NCBI GenBank assembly: GCA_001910725.1
Contig: MJGA01000008.1
Location: 434,001 to 498,000, forward strand
Source of the DNA: Phanerodontia chrysosporium
Lineage: Eukaryota; Basidiomycota; Agaricomycetes; Polyporales; Phanerochaetaceae
Length of the DNA stretch: 64,000 nt
Reading direction: 5' to 3'
The number at the start of each line of letters is the position of its first letter. Within the stretch, counting starts at the first letter, position 1. Positions 32,566 to 45,161 of the stretch are shown here, in pieces. The notes beneath the pieces were generated by a model. That model had not been told where the DNA came from. It saw only the letters and a program-made list of their open reading frames with translations, and made no database searches. The translations under genes were made by a program, and so were the position numbers.

Positions 32566-33240
32566 GGGTGGTAGGATGCACGGAGGATGGAGGTTGAGGA
32601 CAAGCCGGAGTCCGCTTGCTCATCGACTCGGCTTTGCCGAACTTTCGGCATCCGAGCGCCTGGCCGAAAGGCGGGAGTTTGGCGCCGACCGCGACTTTCA
32701 TCCTCCGCCTCCACGTCGCTGCGACAGGACTTCGAATACAATATACAGCACACACTTATAACTCACGTTATGGTAGCTATAAGCTATTCTATAAGCTATT
32801 TAGTGTAGCAATCATGTCAATTTCCAAGCCGATAAGTCCATTCATCTTGCTTGCTTTGTGTGCTCACCGAGGAGGCGTGCTACTCTACCTTTCAATTTCC
32901 TCACAGCCGAAGGAGATATCCTCTGGGGAATGTGCATATATGTCGCAACCCAATGGATGACTGTTATGATTACCGGTCCAGATATCTCGATGTAACGTTC
33001 ATTGTGAGTGGCTGCTTCACGGCATATCCTCTGTCCCTTTTACTCAATCCTCTGCAATATACAGATAATTCTTTGCAGGTGAGATATCAGTCAGGTGAGG
33101 GACTACTGAAAGCTTTCGATGTGGTCAAGCGCATGAATAACTGAACTTGACTCTCGCCATATCACTTCACCTTAAGTCGCACCTCCCTAGTCGGAACTCC
33201 CGCGTATTGAACCACCTCCATTCGAACTATCCTCACCACT
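32566..33240. other. Divergent promoter region, no gene seen
   Basis: Between the ATG of IS D11 (-) and the kinase gene (+). No supported frame. Confidence 0.4.
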
Positions 33241-35438
33241 ATGGGTCTAGAGCGCATCATCGAGAAAGTGCTTCGCAAAGAAAAACCTGTGTCCTCTGTG
33301 GCCATAGACTCAGATTCGCACACGGACATCTCCACTTTGGACCTCTCGCGTACGTCGTCGAAGAATGAAATTGCAGACGACCGCTGTAGCATCACGGCCC
33401 TGCGCACCGTATCTCCTGGCTCTATTTGGGGAGCGTCTTCTGTGAGCGAACGTGGTCGGAGCCCCTTCTCTCTTCAAGACGTGACTAATGTCATGGACGC
33501 GACCGAGAACCCATTCCTTTCGCAGAGTGAGCTCGAACTTACTACCTTGAGACTGCCAGAAGATGCTATGCTCGCTGCTGCAGACAACGGTCTCGGAAAC
33601 GGTACACTTATCACCGGTCATGTCACGGAGGCCCACCACCCTGGAACCGACGGACGACTCACTCAGGCAAGGCTCGATTATCGACCAACTGCCGACAACC
33701 CTCTGGGGCTAGTGGTGGACCTCTTTGGGCCTAGTGGTGTTACTACACTGCCTGTGGACTTGCCTCGCAACATGCCTCGATACCACCCGGCGCGGCTGAT
33801 CAACTCGGCCAGAATCCTGCTGCGGCTCAACGCCCTGATATTGACCCGTCTCCTCGCGCTGATTTGGCCTCTGTCTACACTGCGATCTCCAGATTCGAGT
33901 CGGACTGGGTTACGCGATACGATGGAGAAACTCCTGCTGGGCCACTACGCGTCATTGGGACTGGTCCTCCCCGGCACCCGCAACCGCACAAACTGGGCCC
34001 GCTAAAGTACTGGCATGTCACCCAGCTAGTCCCATAAACACGCATGCGGTCAACTCTATTTGGGTCTGCGGTGGCCTGCTTAGTGAGGGTACCTTCACTA
34101 ACGTCTATCTCATGCGGCACAAGCCAACGGGCCAGGAACTCGCTATGAAGGTCATATATATGAGACGACCGCTGGGCGTCCACGTTTGCGAGGGCGTCAT
34201 CAACGAGCTCAAGGTCTTGGAGACACTGTCCGCGCTGGAGCGTCCGTTGCCGTTTGTACTGGGCCCTTCTCCCGTGGATCACAAATGGGCGTGGACGTCT
34301 CCTGCAGGATTCTTGCACATCATCTCGGCAAGTGTCCAACAGCTGTGCTACATTTGTTCGCTCACGATGTGTGTATAGGAGTTTTGTTCTGGCGGAGACT
34401 TGTACTACTATAAGAGTCAGCTGAACCAGGACCAGCTGGTCGTCGTCCTCGCCGAAATCGTGAGTGTTGCTCTCACCATCCTTTGCTCATCTAAGCCTCT
34501 CTCTAGGCTTTGGGCATCTATTCACTGCATGAGATCGGCATCGTCCATCACGATATGAAGCCCGAAAACGTTCTCGTCAACGCACAAGGTCATTGCGCCA
34601 TCACCGACCTCGGCGCTGCCAAGTTTTGGATAAAAAGGGGCGTATCAAGCGTCATTCGTGCAGGAAGGCTGTTTCGACCATCGAGTACACTGCCCCGGAA
34701 ATCCTCCGCTACGACTGCTACCCAGAATACGATGAGGCCGTCGACTGGTGGGCTTTCGGATGCACCATCATAACGCTGGTCACGGGCAAGGTGAGCACTT
34801 TCTCCGTGTCCCTGGTGTGCTATCGGACCTGACCGTGCACAGGTGTACTTCGAAGTCAGCAACAAAGCCGAGTTCCTTGCTAAGTACTCGACATTGCTGA
34901 TGAAGCTGCAACCCCATTTGGAGCTGGCTGGTTGCTTTTCTGATCTGCTGGTCGACCTCATCGTCTTGGTGAGTTTACTTCTTTGTACAATCGTTTTGAA
35001 TGCTCATTAAGGCTTCTTTCACAGCTTCTTCAGCCGGAACCCCACCAGCGGCTCCGCGGGAAACAGGTCTTGTTCCACCCGTACTTTTCAGGACTGTTGC
35101 AAGTTCTTCCGGAGGGAACGATCACAGCAGAAGACCCCATCCAACAGATCGAAGAGGTGTGGGAAGCAATCCGCCAGCGAAGGCACAGTTCTCGTGCGTT
35201 CAACTTATTCTCTACATGACATTTCTGACTCGTGCGTGTATCAGCTTTGCCGGTCGTCTTCCCTGTGCCAGCCCAGCGCCGCAGCGAAACAGTGACTTGC
35301 AAAAAGTGGCCAGCGAACGTCGACCAAGACGATCCCAACCAGCGCTATCTCATCGCAGAGCTGAGGAAGGAGGGGCTCGAACTGTCCGAGGACTTCAGCT
35401 GCGACGTGATTGCGCTTCACCACCAGGCCCTGACCTGA
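33241..35438 (+). CDS. Atypical AGC-like serine/threonine protein kinase
   Basis: The plus-strand exons carry a long low-complexity N-terminus and a kinase domain: glycine loop LNEGTFTNVYLMRH (about 34010-34115, across an intron 34008-34085), LAMKVI lysine, HHDMKPENVLVN catalytic loop (34540-34580), TDLGAAK in place of DFG (34602), YTAPEIL (34690), DEAVDWWAFGCTI and a C-lobe arginine motif (HQRLRG) near 35050. A tail after 35245 ends ALHHQALT. HHD for HRD and DLG for DFG are unusual but keep both catalytic aspartates. The frame slips by one base at about 33785 (CCC run) and possibly 34623 (TTTT run; alternatively a 41-nt intron there). Exon borders in the N-terminal half are therefore uncertain. 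Basidiomycete genomes hold many such lineage-specific kinases. Confidence 0.75.
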
Positions 35439-35547
35439 CCCGGCCACTCATTTGCCGTTCACTGCTTGTATCTCTAGTATGGGCTCAATATTTACTTGTA
35501 CATTAGCAATTCTTTTCGGGAGTTGAATCCATGAAGCCCATCACTCC

Positions 35548-38255
35548 TCATCCCCAGAGAAGTGAGGACACTCTGACCACGTCGCCCATCTCGAGTACGT
35601 CGTGCACACGGACGACCGTGGCACCTTGCTGCACGGCACACGCGGCCGCGGCCGCCGTAGCGAAGGTCCGCTCGACTGGCTTCGTCTCGCGTCCCTCGTA
35701 CGTTCCCGACGCGTCTTTCTGCGCGAGTATGAGTCCCAGGAACGACTTGCGAGACGCGCCGATGAGGACTGGGTAGCCCGCGAGCGGGTTAGGTGATCGC
35801 TCTCGTCCGACAGTAGTCTTAAAATCGACTATCTCCGACGACTGTCGCAGAAGCTCCAGGTTGCCCTCGACGGTCTTGCTGAACCCGATTCCTGGGTCGA
35901 CGATGACGAGCCACCGCCGGAGCCCGCCCTTGCCCTTGACAGCAGCATCCACCTTCTCTCCAAGCTCGACGCGGACGGCTTCCAAGACAGCGCCGCGCCC
36001 ACGTGCGTCCTTCGCGTAGTCGTACATGGAATAATCCTTGTTCTCCGACGCCTCGCCGCGAGAGTGCATGAGAATGACCGGGACAGCGAGCGCTCGCGCG
36101 ACCTCGCGGAACTTCTGCAGATGCGCCTTGCCCTCCGCGTCGACTGGCCACGCAGGACCGGTGAAGGCGTAAACGTCGTTGATGCAATTAGCGCCAGCTT
36201 TGACGGCGGCTTCTGCGACGTCCCAGCGGAAGGTGTCGACGCTGATAAGCGTCTGCCGTGTCTGCGAGGCAATCTTGTCGCTGGTGTCTGCGCTTGGCGC
36301 TGCGTTGCGGATTGCATTGATCACGGGGACGACTCTGTTCGTCTCTTCCTCAGGCGACACATATTGTGCTCCGGGGCGGGTTGAGTATCCGCCGATATCA
36401 ATAATGTCTGCTCCATTCGCAACGGCTGAAGTTGCGTATGCCAGAGCTGTTGGGATGGTGTTGTTGATCGAGCCGTCGGAGAAAGAGTCGGGCGTGGCGT
36501 TCAATGTAGCCATCACATACGTCTTCCGGGGTGCTACCTGGGGCATGGAGGCAGACGCCGCAGGAATGTCCAATACGAGGCGGTCGGAGGGACCACTGGA
36601 AGGTCCGCTGCACCGCTTCGCTTGCCGAGGGAAGTGGATATTGAGGGAAGGGGATGACACGGTACATGACGGGGTTGTCGTGGGGAAGACTCGCCATCAG
36701 GCTGGAAAAGAGCCCGCCGACGGTACGCTTGAGTCCTGGATGCACGTAGTTCGGTATAATGCTGGAGCTTCTTGTTAGGAGATCGCCCACCTGATGGAGA
36801 AGCAGGCTTACTCGTTCAATGGCCGGAGAACGAACTCTCGTTCAAACATCCTAGGGTGAGGAATGACAAGCTGGCCCTCTAGGTTATCCAGATCCTTCCT
36901 ATCGGTTGTGCCCCGCGTGTCGAGGACGAGGTCATCATATGTCAAGATGTCTAGGTCGATCGCCCTTGGTCCATTCCTGTAAGAGACGACTCGGCCTACG
37001 GTGCTTTCGATATGCTTGAGCCACCTCAACAGAGCCACGGGCTCCATGTTCGTGTGAACCTGACCAGTGTTCAGTAAGGCGGTGTATCCCACAGAGAGCG
37101 ACGCACCAAACAAGCGCAGTTGATAAATTTGGGCTGGTCTGTCTCGTACATCGGTTCCGTTTCGTACATGAAGCTTGTATCCACGACCGTCACATATGCG
37201 TCCTTGCCCTCTGGGCCCAAATCGGAAGTGGGTGCCTCTAGCAATCGAAGGGCAAGTTCAATGTTGGCAAATCGGTCGCCGAGGTTAGAGCCGAGGGCGA
37301 GTGCAACTGTGTGCGAGCCTGTACAACCCCCAGTATCAGGACCACTCAGGATTGATATCTGAATCACATACCAGGAGCGGCCGACACCGCAGAATGCGTA
37401 TACATCTCGGCGGCCGTTCGCGTAATCTTGACCTCAGCAGCTTCTGCGCATGACAGGGCGTTCGGCTTGCCGCCGCAAACTGTGACAGAGTCGAGGTGTG
37501 TGGTGAGCGAGGCAACTGTGTCGACGACTGCGGAAACGAGCGCCTCAAGGGTGAGGAAGCTCGTCGCGTTGACCGCCTAGTAGCTACATGAGACGGACCC
37601 ATGGAATGAAGTATTGGCATATACGGACATTGACCACCTTTAGTGCGACGTCGCGGAAGGGAAAGGGTGGGTTCTGCTCGTAGCCCGAGGCCGTTCTCTG
37701 CATCGAAATATCGAAGCGAACAAGCTGGATCTGCTCGCGTTCGCAGGCATTGACACCAACGATGGGCTGGGTCTCGACGTTTCGGATGCACAGTTCTTCA
37801 GAAAAAGAGGGCGATCCACGTCTTCGTGACCGAGTCAGCTCTATGGAAGCCGGCTGAAGCAAAGCCTTGGGCCGCCGCAGAGTCACGGTCAGGGCTTGCA
37901 CCTCCTTGTGCCCATCAAAGCACGCGGAGATAACATGCTCGATGCAGTCCTCTGAAGAGGCAAAGTTACAGGACTGGGCCGCCGCGATGGCGGTCTTGCA
38001 GATGGTCGAGTAGTTTATGGAGTGGTCGAGGTCGTCCGTGAGAGCGGCAGACGCGACGGAGTGACTGATTGCCACGGTCAGCTCGATGGGTTGGAGTTTA
38101 GCTTTGAGTCCGTCAGACGGCCATTGTGCACCATCGGTGAACGACGCAAGCACTGAGATATTCCTCACACGGATAGTGTCAAGGGCCTGTCTGTCTTCAG
38201 GAAATTAGCGAGGACCACAGGAAGTACTCGACATTTCTTACCGCGTGTCGGCCAT
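35548..38255 (-). CDS. FOL1: Trifunctional folate synthesis protein (DHNA-HPPK-DHPS)
   Basis: Start at 38255 (MADTR, intron, QALDTIRVRNISVLASF). Dihydroneopterin aldolase tandem domains occupy about 38200-37400, hydroxymethylpterin pyrophosphokinase about 37320-36810 (ALGSNLGDR, YETEPMYETDQPKFIN, RAIDLDILTYDDL, IPHPRMFEREFVLRPL) and dihydropteroate synthase about 36520-35548 (MATLNATPDSFSDG, DIIDIGGYSTRPGA, VDPGIGFSKT, GASRKSFLG). Fungi carry these three folate steps on one mitochondrial protein, which is the sulfonamide target. In the HPPK-DHPS linker the conserved reading (VHPGLKRTVG..., VPPTASYWTF, then the DHPS start) moves through all three frames; two one-base deletions, near 36593 (GG run) and 36541 (CCCC run), would explain it. 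Confidence 0.93.
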
Positions 38256-38425
38256 CTTAATATCTCAAAAGACACTGTCCTCCACTGCGTGTTTGTCGTG
38301 AACAACGTCGACGGTCAAGGTCGAGAGGAAAGATGTGAGAGGCCGACGTGCGCCCCGCCGTCACTCCCGCTTTGGGACGCGGGGAAGCCACGTGATAGCA
38401 CTCCTCAGTCTTGTCGCGGGCGACG

Positions 38426-39596
38426 ATGGAGTTCACCGCTGCCCTCCAGAAACTCGGTGCATACCAGCCGCGCTCGAGCCTCAAGTCGAAGGAGACCTTG
38501 AAGGCGGGCATTGCACAGCTGCGTTCGGGGACTTTCCCGCCAAAGGGCGAATACGGTCAGCTCCAGCAGTCGTGTCCCATGCGGTCGGGGCTAATGCTGG
38601 CGTGTCGTAGGATGGGAGGCTGTCGAGGGGTTGTTCCTGGCCGCGGTGGATGAGGGCGACACAGAGACGGCTGAGGTACGTGCTCCCTTTGTCTCTACAC
38701 GTCTCGGTCACTGACAACCAGCCAGAAATGCCTAGAGATCCTTGTGTCCAAGTTCCCCGAATCGCCTCGGGTTGACTGTCTCACAGGCATCCTGATGGAA
38801 GCCAAAGAATCTCCAGATGATGTCTTGTCGTTCTACACTGCGTTACTAGAGGCGGACTCCTCGAATGCCGTACGCACATCTCACTCTTGAGCCTATATAT
38901 GACTGACGCCCTAGACAGGCTGTCTGGCGTAGGAAGGCTGGCGTATTGCGGAGGAAAGGAAAGCTGGATAAGGCCGTTGAAGAGCTATGCGCCATGCTGG
39001 ACACGTTCTACACAGAAGTGGAGGCCTGGCTAGAGCTTGCGGACATATATTCATCGTGCCAGCAGTGCGTATCGACTTTCTCGAACTTATGGCTCTCCTC
39101 ACTCTCTTTCCAGATATACACATGCTCTGCAGGCTCTCTCGCACGCGCTGCTACTAGCCCCGCAGAACCCCCTACATATTCTCTCCTTCGCCGAGACTGC
39201 CTACCTCGTACCCGACATTCCTCTTGCCCTGAAGATGTTCCTACAAGCCGTAGACATGACGGATGATGATGAGCAGGATGGTATCAGCCCGGCCGATACC
39301 GTGCCTACGAGCCTTGCTCTCAGATCGTGGTTCGGGGTCAAGCTGGTACGTTGTTTGTCTTGCTGCAGCTCAACTTACGCTTACGCCCATCCCAGTGCAC
39401 ACAGAAGCTGATCACGGAACCCAAGGCCTCAAATTCACCATCTCAGACGGCCTCGCCAACAGCAAATGTACTTGCTTCTTTAGACGACCTTGCGACTGAG
39501 CGACTTCGTACAGCATACCTGGAGACGACACGCGAATCTCCACCCACTGCGGGGGCTCAGCTGATCGAGGCTGTCGCAAAGATCATACCCGCGTAG
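38426..39596 (+). CDS. EMC2: ER membrane protein complex subunit 2 (TPR protein)
   Basis: Six or so exons starting ATG 38426 and ending TAG 39594-39596. The joined product has the EMC2 pattern: WEAVEGLFLAAVDEGD, KCLEILVSKFPESPRV, GILMEAKESPDDVLSFY, VWRRKAGVLRRKGKLDKAV, EAWLELADIYSSCQQYTHAL and NPLHILSFAETAY, i.e. a series of TPR helices. EMC2 is the cytosolic scaffold of the EMC membrane-protein insertase. Introns are 45-60 nt with standard signals (e.g. the CA|gtgcgt donor at 39065). It lies divergent to FOL1 with 170 bp between start codons, suggesting a shared promoter. Confidence 0.88.
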
Positions 39597-39913
39597 TTAG
39601 CACGATACTTACGCATCCCGGAAATAATCATGCTTCGTGTCTTCTTAGTTCCAAGAGCCCGTGAATTATGCGTGTGACGGCGCGCGGCCATAATCATACA
39701 GAAGAGGTGGACGTGTACATCCTGAATCACATAGGTGAAATCGGAGAGTGCATGAGGGTGCAATAAAGATATGCATGGATACAGAACGTGAGCGAGTGCG
39801 ACGACGATATGCGACTCTCCGACCGCTGCCCGGCTCCCCTAAGCGCCCTGTAGCTGCGAGCCATGGTGTAGGCGCATGATGCGCTCCGCAAGGGAGATGC
39901 CCCTAAAGGCTGT
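39597..39913. other. Convergent 3' region, no gene seen
   Basis: The 3' ends of EMC2 (+) and the eS30 gene (-) face each other here. Confidence 0.5.
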
Positions 39914-40432
39914 TTACTTGGACTCGGGGTTCGCGTTCCTGAAAATGAGGGGTCAGCAAAGGAGTTCAAAGACGATAGTCGGGGAAAGGGAGGGTCAGAT
40001 AGGAGCGAAAGACAAGATGAAGGTTTATCAACACGAGATTTCAGTGTGAACTATGCAAATAGGTGTGTATCATCTTCCAAGAGCGGATCTGCATTCACAG
40101 ACTGCTCTGAACCATATTTCAAGGAAGGCGGACACTCACATCTTGCGCTTGCCACCAGGGAGGGTGGTAACGTTCACGAAGCTAAACAGACCAACTTCAG
40201 CACAGTTTTTGCAGTCAAAAGGCGCAATTTACGCACCGACGGTTGTAGAGCATGCGCTTCTTAGCCCGGCCCTTAGGAGTCTTCTTCTTCTCCTGCTTTT
40301 CGACCTTGGGGGTCTGGGACTTGACTTTACCAGCACGGGCGAGGGAGCCGTGAACTACATCGCAGAATCACAGTGCAGCAGTGAGCGCGAGCTCGCGAAA
40401 CGCAGCGGCATGAAGGAGTGACCTTTTCCCAT
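39914..40432 (-). CDS. RPS30: 40S ribosomal protein eS30
   Basis: Four exons, 40432-40423 (10 nt), 40354-40237, 40181-40140, 39938-39914 (25 nt), give 64 residues: [20 protein letters not shown] followed by [20 protein letters not shown] and [20 protein letters not shown]. This is the complete eS30 sequence pattern, and no ubiquitin-like Fubi moiety is fused, as usual in fungi. The last intron is 201 nt, long for this window. High lysine/arginine content and an ATG followed by nine coding bases before intron 1 are typical of ribosomal protein genes. Confidence 0.95.
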
Positions 40433-42184
40433 GTTGTCTTGAGGTGGGCGAGCTTGAGGACGTCGGCGGCGATGAGAAGATTGCTACTGTACAGTCATTG
40501 CCTACTCGAGACAGATTTTCGAGCTCCGCACGAAGCTAGCTTACGTAAGCGTCTCAATTTGGCAGCGCTGTGGCGACTGGTTGCTTTGCGCGCTCATGGG
40601 CCATCCTCCACTGATGTGGTACACGAACGCGGCACGCGAACTACATCAACTTGAGGTTCAGAGCATCTCTTTTGCGGTCTTAAGTGCTCTCTCTAGTAGT
40701 GTTCGCCACACCGCCTACTGTCCGATATATGTTTTAGGTTCCCGAACGATGCAGCTGGACTTGGCAGTTCCAGGATCCGGTCATGCTCTCACTTTCCTAT
40801 CTTCATAGCCTGGCAGCAACCCGCAGGTTTGAAGCACGATTCCCGGTTACCGATTCGGAATGCCAAGACGTATACCACCCAGGTGTCTACAAGCCCTCTG
40901 TGAGCTGAATGGGGAGCTTGTGGACCTTGTCAGTCGTTGCACTAACAGCAAAGACCGGATTCTCCGTCTCAGTGAGTGTTACTGCTATCGCTTGTATCCG
41001 ACCGGCCCGAAGCTCCTGTTCTGCTCCCAACTGTCCGAGTCGTCAATACCCCGTTATTTGCATCCGCAGTTGCATGACTCACCGACCTCCTGTGCAGCTT
41101 CAGGTGGATGCCAAGCTATCCGCGTTCCAGAGCGCAAGTCAACAAACCTGCTCGCGGGAAGATCAGGGCCTCGGCAGCGCCTCATCTGGGGTTGTCGGGC
41201 AAGCCGCGGCTCTCACAGCTCGGGCGGTGCACATTGGCAGTGCGTCCAGGACAAACATGCGGTATTCCATTTCGGGCCAGCCTACGTCCCTGTAATGTCT
41301 CTTTACCGGGGCGCCGGGCATGCTTGCACGTGATGTACACCGCTGTGTTCGTCAGCGTGTTTCCTGCTGCCCCGCTCACATACAGGTAACACACTCTCAA
41401 ATGAATTGTTCGCCCGAAATTGCGTATTGCCAGACCCAATGCTGCGGTACGTCCCTGAGGCGTTTCTCCGCGCACGCCGCCGCGTCAGAGATATAGAGCT
41501 CATACGGCTGATATACAGGCTCGGACTGGCTTGGCTTAGCCGGCCTCCGTGGAACGCCGTGCACGTGCAGTTCATCCTAAGCAATACCAACCTCCATGGC
41601 GGATGTTACAGGGTACAGCGCAGCGGACGCATTCGAAGCTCCGGAGAGATGTGTATGCGTAAGGCATACCGCCTCCGGGGGCGGCGTGGCGGTGTTCGCA
41701 TGCGGCTTGCCCAATGCAGGTCGGCGCCGCCGGTCTCTGACACTTTGTCGGTCAGGGGCAGTGTCCTATATGGCCAATCCCGCCACCGGCATCCTGCCTA
41801 ACATGGAGGTTCCTCGCTCCCGGCGGAAACACTGTCGCGCATCGCATTCCAGGCCCCCCGACGAGCAGATACGCTTGGTAGCATGTGGCGCAGCATAGGG
41901 TCAGTGGCCGAGCTCGCCTCTGGCTAACGCCCCTTGCGAACCGCATGTGGCCCTTCCGACGCCGCACGACGTCCCCTCCATTGGCTCCTATCGCACAAGA
42001 CACGCCCAATATGCGGCAATTTCTCGCCCTAGGGGTGCTCGCGTTGAAATGCCTCGGAACGAGAAACGTGAGATCGATCGAGGTCAAACGCCCTGGTTCC
42101 TTCGGGGACACCTCTCGTTACCTCCGCCGTTTGGGGCAGAGGCCTGGCGTTTCACCATCGCCGACACACCCAGCTCTCCCGCAA
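40433..42184. other. 1.75 kb without a supported gene
   Basis: Several plus-strand ORFs (40860-41333, 40909-41295, 41406-41801) overlap without a splice-consistent product. Hydrophobic segments near 40930-41000 and 41340-41390 could be remnants of a membrane protein, but no family is recognisable. Confidence 0.3.
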
Positions 42185-42191
42185 TATAAAT
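42185..42191 (+). promoter_or_regulatory. TATA box of the cupredoxin gene
   Basis: TATAAAT, about 90 bp before the ATG at 42278. Confidence 0.5.
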
Positions 42192-42277
42192 ATGAGGCAT
42201 ATTTCGTCGGGGAACGGTATCAATTCGCCTCGCTCTCCTAGTCTTATCCATCCATCTATTCGCCTTCCAGAGCCATA

Positions 42278-42956
42278 ATGTACTTCTCCACGCTCATCGC
42301 TATTGCCGCTACTGCCCTCGTCGCCAACGCCGCGGCCGTTGCCGAGAGAGGCTTCTTCCACTTCAAGCCCCACAAGCAGACCAACCACACCGTGATGGTC
42401 GGTGACCTGAAGGGTGATCTCATGTTCAACCCGCCCACCGTCGTATGTCTTTTCCCGGGCCTTCCAGCCGCTGCGTAATTCTTAACGGGCTCTACAGTAC
42501 GCCAACGTCGGTGACTGGGTCATCTACACCTTCGCCCAGAAGAACCACTCCGCGACTGAGTCGCAGTCGTTCTTCCAGCCGTGCACGAACAAGGCCGGCG
42601 GCCTTGACTCCGGCTTGTAAGTTCTTCGCAATACCTTAGATGTATCATCCAATCTGACACTTCACCCATAGCCACCCTGTTCCCCCCGGCCAGGTCGACA
42701 ACCTCCCGACCTTCCCGGTCCTCGTCAAGGACAGGGTACGTTCACCCCTTTCTTTCCGCTACGGACCTCTCGTGCTGACGACACACCGCAGTTCCCCATG
42801 TACTTCCACTGCAGGCAGGGTGAGAACACCAACGCCAGCCACTGCGGCCAGGGCATGGTGCACATCGTCAACCCGATCTTCGGCGGCGAGTTCCAGCTGT
42901 TCCAGCAGGAGGCGCTTGCCACCGGCCGTGCGCTTGGTGTGCCTCAGAAGCACTAA
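42278..42956 (+). CDS. Secreted cupredoxin-domain protein
   Basis: Exons 42278-42442, 42498-42616, 42672-42735, 42792-42956 give 170 residues. A signal peptide (MYFSTLIAIAATALVANAAA) precedes a small blue-copper-like fold: VGDWVIYTF, NHSATES...PC, and PMYFHCRQ...SHCGQGMVHIVNP. The Cys, His and Met spacing near the end (HC-x2-GMV-x2-NP) and the NHS histidine match the extracellular cupredoxins abundant in agaricomycetes. The role is probably copper binding or electron transfer at the cell wall; the exact substrate is unknown. No serine-rich GPI tail is present, so it is likely free. Confidence 0.9.
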
Positions 42957-43441
42957 ACGCTTCCCGAGTGCTTACTTGGGCGGACCTGTCTTGACTTCTA
43001 TGTGACTATTTATGGACCTATTTATACTGTATCATAGAAAAACCCATATCTCGTTCCGTGTTTGTACCAAAAATCCCTCCCCTCCTTTCGCTTCGTCATG
43101 TATCTAGGATTGTCGCTCTGAGGCGGCTCTATGGATGGATATTCGTCGCTTATCGACCCGCGCGTGCAAATTGCTCAGCGTGTGATTACGGACGCGTCAT
43201 TGTACGCTGTCGTGATTAATCTCTGTAACGTTTGAACATACACAATCCACCTATCGAGGGAACGAGCGTTGTGTACCACTACAATCCTTCTCCTCGGCAT
43301 AAATCTGTCCGTCCTCGGACCAGGCGTGTGAAGCGCAGAAATCTTATACTTCTCAACAGCCACGATGCATTACGATAACGTACAACAAGTCGGATCCTAT
43401 ACACAGCCCATAGTCTGCTGCACTTCATTCACAGCATCATA
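42957..43441. other. Convergent 3' region, no gene seen
   Basis: Between the stop codons of the cupredoxin gene (+) and the FMN enzyme (-). Confidence 0.45.
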
Positions 43442-45161
43442 TCACAGCTTCGCGTGGTCTCCGCGGGACGGCGGGACGCCGTGCGGGTTGTACCTGAGGG
43501 CGTCCTTGTTGCGCCAGACGTCCTCGCGGATGCTCCGGTATCCCGCGACGGTCATCGTGATATCGAGATCCTGCACACCCTATCAGTATCCTGCCCCACC
43601 GCCGAGACCGCAGAAAGACGCACCGCAAGCAGGCTCTTGATGACGTGTCGGCAACCACTCTCCGCCTCGTGGGACATGCCCCAGACGTAGAGCCGACCGA
43701 CCATGACGGCGTGCGCGCCGAGCGCAATCGCCTTGAAGACGTCCGGACCCGTGCGGATGCCCGAGTCGAATATTATGGTCATCTCTGCGGCGCGGCGCAA
43801 CATGTCAGTCAGCGGTCAGCATTGCACGGGAAGCGAGGGGGGTGTACGCACTGTCGCCGACGGCCTCAACGATCTCCGGGAGGACCTCGAGGCTCGCGAC
43901 GGCTCCGTCGACCTGGCGGCCCGCGTGGTTCGTCACGACGATGCCCTCGCAGCCGACTTCGAGCGCCGTGCGCGCGTCCGCGGCGTTCTGGATGCCCTTG
44001 ATGACGAACGGGCGGCCGCCGGAGATGCGCTTCCACTGTTCCAGCGACCGCGTCAGCACGGTGTCCCGCGCACGGAATTGGGGGGACGTACCTGCGCGAT
44101 GAGCCACTTGATCTTGTCCCATGTGTGCGCCTTGCCGTGCCACACACTCGAGTCGATCCACTTGCCCGAGTCCTGCGCGAGCTCCTTGCCGTATTTCTGC
44201 ATGAAGACGGGGTCGGACATGCCGAGCTCGTTCCCGACTGTGCCGCCATAGTAGAAGCTGGCCGTATTGTCAGTCACGTGGGCCTTCAAGGGAAGACAGT
44301 GGCGTACATATAGTTTGCGATGTTAATGTCGGTTGGACGCCAGCCGAGTTGCCAAGTATCGGTGGTGAGCATCAAGACGTCAAAGCCGGACTTCCATGCA
44401 CGGTTTAGCAAGGAAAGTGTGACCTCGTCGTCGTGACCCATGTACAGCTGGAAGAATCGCGGGCTCTTTGCGTTTCCGCCGTTCGGTCCTTCGAGAGAGT
44501 CAGCATCCGAGAATACCTCGAAACGAGACCCGTACTGACCGTCGTACTGGTGGACGCTATTGCTCTCATTGCGTACAGAGGCCGCCTTGTCGTTTGCGGC
44601 TGCGACTGCCTCAATAGGTTGCGATGCCGCGGTCGATAGACAGTATGGCAATCCAAGCTCTCCTGCGATGGTAGCTGGAATCAGCTCACCGTTGGGCGAG
44701 TAGAGCTTGTTGATGCCTATGGGGGCAAACATTATGGGAGCAGGGATCTTATGACCGAATATGGTCGCTGAGGACATGCAGGTGAGACCAGGGTCACTAA
44801 GAACAGGCTGACCGTACGCACTGGTCAGATCGCGCGTGTTTGTGTCGACACAGGTTCTGGGCACGATGCGCCACTTGTAGAAAGCCTCACGGTTGGCGCG
44901 GTCTGTCCAACCTAGGCCGGCATTGGAGTTTGCATAGAAGTAGCCGCGGTCGTTCAGTTTCTTCTTGGTAGAATCCTGCAGTTCCTCCGCATGAACGGAG
45001 AAACTGGGTACTATGGTATGTTTGGTGTCAGCGAGGCGTATTACCAAGAGAACCATCACAAAACACTCACGAACACCAGTCTCTCCCCCACGCCTGAAGA
45101 CTTCACGCTGGTAGAGCGAGTAGTGAGGCGAGGGACCTTTGGGCTTGTTAGTGGGATCCAT
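43442..45161 (-). CDS. FMN-dependent alpha-hydroxy-acid oxidase/dehydrogenase, lactate 2-monooxygenase-like
   Basis: Seven exons on the minus strand, all joining in phase, from MDPTNKPKGPSPHYSLYQRE (45161) to the stop at 43442-43444. Family marks: RVVPRTCVD-like WRIVPRTCVDTNTRDL, PAPIMFAPIGINKL, YCLSTAAS, FFQLYMGHDDE, the FMN/substrate loop VVTNHAGRQVDGA with the catalytic histidine, and FDSGIRTGPDVFKAIALGA plus VMVGR for phosphate binding. There is no N-terminal cytochrome b5 domain, so it is not a flavocytochrome b2. NHAGRQ and the YYGGT/SDPVF region resemble lactate 2-monooxygenases. It oxidises a 2-hydroxy acid such as lactate; the precise reaction is inferred. Confidence 0.9.

Noticed and set aside
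39939..40139. C/D-box snoRNA in the 201-nt third intron of the eS30 gene
   Set aside because: CTGA and TGATA-like strings occur in suggestive order, but there is no proper RUGAUGA C box and no terminal stem.
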